15,410 nt of DNA. Source: Ruminococcaceae bacterium UBA1448 (GTDB taxonomy: Bacteria; Bacillota; Clostridia; Oscillospirales; Ruminococcaceae). The notes under the pieces were generated by a model. The model ran no database searches, had not been told where the DNA came from, and was given only the letters and a program-made list of their open reading frames with translations. Position numbers and translations under genes: made by a program. The stretch spans positions 32,606-48,015 of the forward strand of contig DCTE01000042.1 in NCBI GenBank assembly GCA_002329405.1, given 5' to 3'. Of the stretch, positions 13,627 through 15,410 are shown piece by piece (the stretch's first letter is position 1; each line of letters starts with the position of its first letter).

Positions 13627-14799
13627 ATGCGGATAACCCATCTGGAACTGAATGATTTTCGGAATATTGCACAGCTGTCGATTGACCCCGGAGAAGGTGT
13701 CAATATTATTTATGGTGCCAATGCACAGGGAAAAACCAATCTGCTGGAAGCCATCTGGCTGTGCAGCGGGAATAAAAGTTTCCGCGGTGCGCGGGAACGG
13801 GAGATGACCCGTTTCGGAGAAAAGGTGTTCCATATCCGGCTGCATTTTGCCGACCGGGAACGGAAGCAGCTGATTTCTTACGATTCCGGCGGGGACAAGC
13901 GTAAACTGCAGCTTAACCGGATGCCGCTCCGCAGTGCCTCCGAGTTGACCGGGGAATTTACCTGTGTGGTTTTTCACCCGGAAGATCTGTCGCTGGTAAA
14001 GGATGGGCCTGTCGGACGGCGGAATTTTCTGGATATTGCAATCAGCCAGATTAAACCGATCTATGCAAAGTATATTGCCCAGTACAGCGGGCTGCTTGAA
14101 CAGCGCAATGCACTGCTTAAACAGATTCACCGCACAGGCACCGGAAAAGAGATGCTTTCAGTCTGGGATGAACAGCTTTCCCGGATTGGGACAGCTGTTT
14201 CGATTCTGCGGCAGGACTATCTGCAAAAACTTTCCCCGCTGGCGGCTGGGGTATACGGCGGATTTACCGGCAACCGGGAAACCTTTTCGCTTGCGTATGA
14301 ATCGTCTGTTTTTCGGCAGGGACTGCCGGGGCAGGTCTATTCGGAGGAACTGATTGACCAGTACCGCAAGGCACTTTCGGAACATCTGGAAGAGGATATC
14401 CGGCTGCATTTTACCGGCGTCGGTGCCCACCGGGATGATATCGAGATTCTGGTCAATGGAATTTCCGCCCGTTTGTATGGTTCGCAGGGGCAGCAGCGCA
14501 GCTGCGCCATCGCTCTTAAAATCGGCGAGGCGATGCTGCTCAAAGGGGTGACCGGCGAAAACCCGGTCATTCTGCTGGATGATGTAATGAGCGAACTGGA
14601 CCCCGGACGGCAGGACTATCTGCTTAACCGGATTCGGGGATTTCAGGTGTTTATCACCTGCTGCGACACTGCCTGGGCAGGCCAGCTGGCGGATGGCAAT
14701 ATTTTTGAAGTATCGGGCGGGGTGTTTACGCCCCGGGATATGGTACAGCTGCGGGAGATGACATCTTCCGGCGGCGGGGACCATTCAAACCATTATTAA
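13627..14799 (+). CDS. recF: DNA replication and repair protein RecF
   Basis: RecF is an SMC/ABC-type ATPase that, with RecO and RecR, loads RecA at single-strand gaps. The 390 residues carry Walker A GANAQGKT (30-37), the ABC signature GSQGQQRS (about 284-291) and Walker B ILLDDVMSELD (about 314-324). GAGGAG precedes the ATG at about 8 bp. It is 11 bp after yaaA. Confidence 0.97.
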   Translation: MRITHLELNDFRNIAQLSIDPGEGVNIIYGANAQGKTNLLEAIWLCSGNKSFRGAREREMTRFGEKVFHIRLHFADRERKQLISYDSGGDKRKLQLNRMPLRSASELTGEFTCVVFHPEDLSLVKDGPVGRRNFLDIAISQIKPIYAKYIAQYSGLLEQRNALLKQIHRTGTGKEMLSVWDEQLSRIGTAVSILRQDYLQKLSPLAAGVYGGFTGNRETFSLAYESSVFRQGLPGQVYSEELIDQYRKALSEHLEEDIRLHFTGVGAHRDDIEILVNGISARLYGSQGQQRSCAIALKIGEAMLLKGVTGENPVILLDDVMSELDPGRQDYLLNRIRGFQVFITCCDTAWAGQLADGNIFEVSGGVFTPRDMVQLREMTSSGGGDHSNHY

Positions 14800-14823
14800 A
14801 TCAAGACATTGGGAGGTTTTGGA

Positions 14824-15129
14824 ATGTATCTGCATATTGGAAGTGAAACGATCGTTTCTGAACAGAATCTGATCGGGATATTTGATCTGGAAAACACGTC
14901 TATTTCCAGATCGACCCGTGAGTTTTTGCGGATTCGTCAGCAAAACGGCGCGGTTGTCACGGTTGCGGATGATATTCCAAAATCTTTTGTCGTTTCGGCG
15001 CCTCCTGTCAGAAAGGGGCTGCGGGCTGGCAATCAGCCGGCAGGCAGAGAAATGGTGTATCTTTCCCAGCTTGCGGCTTCGACTCTGCGCCGGCGTTCGG
15101 AAAACGGAAGCCTGCTGGAAGGGGGATAA
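14824..15129 (+). CDS. remB: RemB-like DUF370 regulatory protein
   Basis: This 101-residue protein begins MYLHIGSETIVSEQNLIGIFDLENTSIS, the N-terminal signature of the DUF370/RemA-RemB family. The B. subtilis member in the same place (YaaB/RemB) affects biofilm matrix gene expression; RemA of the same family is a DNA-binding protein. The ATG follows GGGAGG at 7 bp; a TTG 15 bp upstream is less likely because it overlaps that site. The last 35 residues are poorly conserved in the family and basic. RemB orthology rests on position. Confidence 0.85.
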   Translation: MYLHIGSETIVSEQNLIGIFDLENTSISRSTREFLRIRQQNGAVVTVADDIPKSFVVSAPPVRKGLRAGNQPAGREMVYLSQLAASTLRRRSENGSLLEGG

Positions 15130-15176
15130 CCCCGTTTGTTATCCCATACACTTAGTTCCGGCCGGGAGGTAAGTGT
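15123..15176 (+). other. Hairpins at the remB-gyrB junction
   Basis: A perfect 8-bp stem GGGATAAC/GTTATCCC (15123-15130 with 15138-15145) overlaps the remB stop codon. A second stem ACACTTA/TAAGTGT (15148-15154 with 15170-15176) follows. A third, GCCC/GGGC (15199-15202 with 15208-15211), lies further on. None has a T-run, so these are not clear terminators; they would form a structured gyrB leader. Confidence 0.35.
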
Positions 15177-15262
15177 GTCGGATAATCAACATGGTATAGC
15201 CCAAGATGGGCGGGAATTACAGACGGTCTGCCCCGGCTGGTACGGACCGGTATGGAGGAACT

Positions 15263-15410
15263 ATGTCAGAAGAACAGATCAAATTGGAAAATCATTATGA
15301 TGAAACGCAGATACAGGTCCTGGAAGGATTGGAAGCGGTCCGCAAACGTCCGGGCATGTATATCGGTTCGACCAGCCTGGCGGGTCTGCATCATCTGGTC
15401 AAGGAAATTG
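15263..15410 (+). CDS. gyrB: DNA gyrase subunit B, N-terminal part (cut by window end)
   Basis: GyrB is the ATPase subunit of gyrase, which introduces negative supercoils. Only 49 residues are visible. LEGLEAVRKRPGMYIGST (20-37) is the hallmark N-terminal arm and first strand of the GHKL ATPase domain, followed by GLHHLVKEI. GGAGG stands 7 bp upstream of the ATG. The gene continues beyond the right edge; gyrA would be expected next. Confidence 0.95.
   Translation, partial: MSEEQIKLENHYDETQIQVLEGLEAVRKRPGMYIGSTSLAGLHHLVKEI

Noticed and set aside
1..15410. Mobile elements, CRISPR, tRNA/rRNA, defence or toxin genes
   Set aside because: None seen on reading both strands; the gene content is an unbroken conserved origin cluster.

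Overview
The window is the chromosomal replication-origin neighbourhood of a low-to-mid GC Firmicute, most likely a member of the Clostridia (Oscillospiraceae/Ruminococcaceae-like; inferred from gene order and protein style, not from a database search). Gene order reading left to right is noc, rsmG, mnmG, mnmE, khpB (jag), yidC, yidD, rnpA and rpmH on the minus strand, then oriC, then dnaA, dnaN, yaaA, recF, remB-like and the start of gyrB on the plus strand. All genes point away from the region between rpmH and dnaA, so they are co-oriented with forks leaving the origin. No mobile element, CRISPR array, tRNA, rRNA or foreign-looking gene was seen.

Left arm (1-9515, minus strand). A strong promoter in front of rpmH (TTGACA, 18 bp, TATACT) starts a long structured leader, then rpmH. 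A strong intrinsic terminator/attenuator stands in the 248-bp gap before rnpA, yidD, yidC and khpB. These four form the usual set of RNase P protein, membrane insertase and its helper, and RNA-binding KhpB. Two hairpins after khpB separate it from mnmE-mnmG-rsmG (tRNA wobble-uridine modification and 16S rRNA methylation). Then comes noc, with its own promoter candidate. The noc terminator is built partly from an exact B. subtilis-type parS site. Left of it, a promoter and a Shine-Dalgarno sequence point to a gene just off the edge, by analogy soj/parA.

Origin (9516-12282). Upstream of dnaA is an AT-rich gene-less stretch, the dnaA promoter (TTGCCC, 17 bp, TATAAT) and a 225-nt leader with a strong hairpin just before the ribosome-binding site. 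The dnaA-dnaN gap carries the better origin signals: two back-to-back degenerate DnaA-box-like 9-mers, an inverted repeat containing two more, and a CCC-CTACTA tract that runs into seven consecutive DnaA-trio-like triplets and AT-rich DNA. This matches the known layout of the B. subtilis unwinding region, but DnaA boxes here are diverged from TTATNCACA.

Right arm (12283-15410, plus strand). dnaN, yaaA, recF, remB-like and gyrB form a tightly packed replication/repair operon (dnaN and yaaA overlap by 11 bp).

The gene content is conserved housekeeping and I see no novel protein system. The most interesting material is non-coding: the parS/terminator overlap, the layout of oriC, several structured leaders (rpmH, yidC, dnaA), and a Noc protein whose DNA-reading residues are three-quarters Noc-like.
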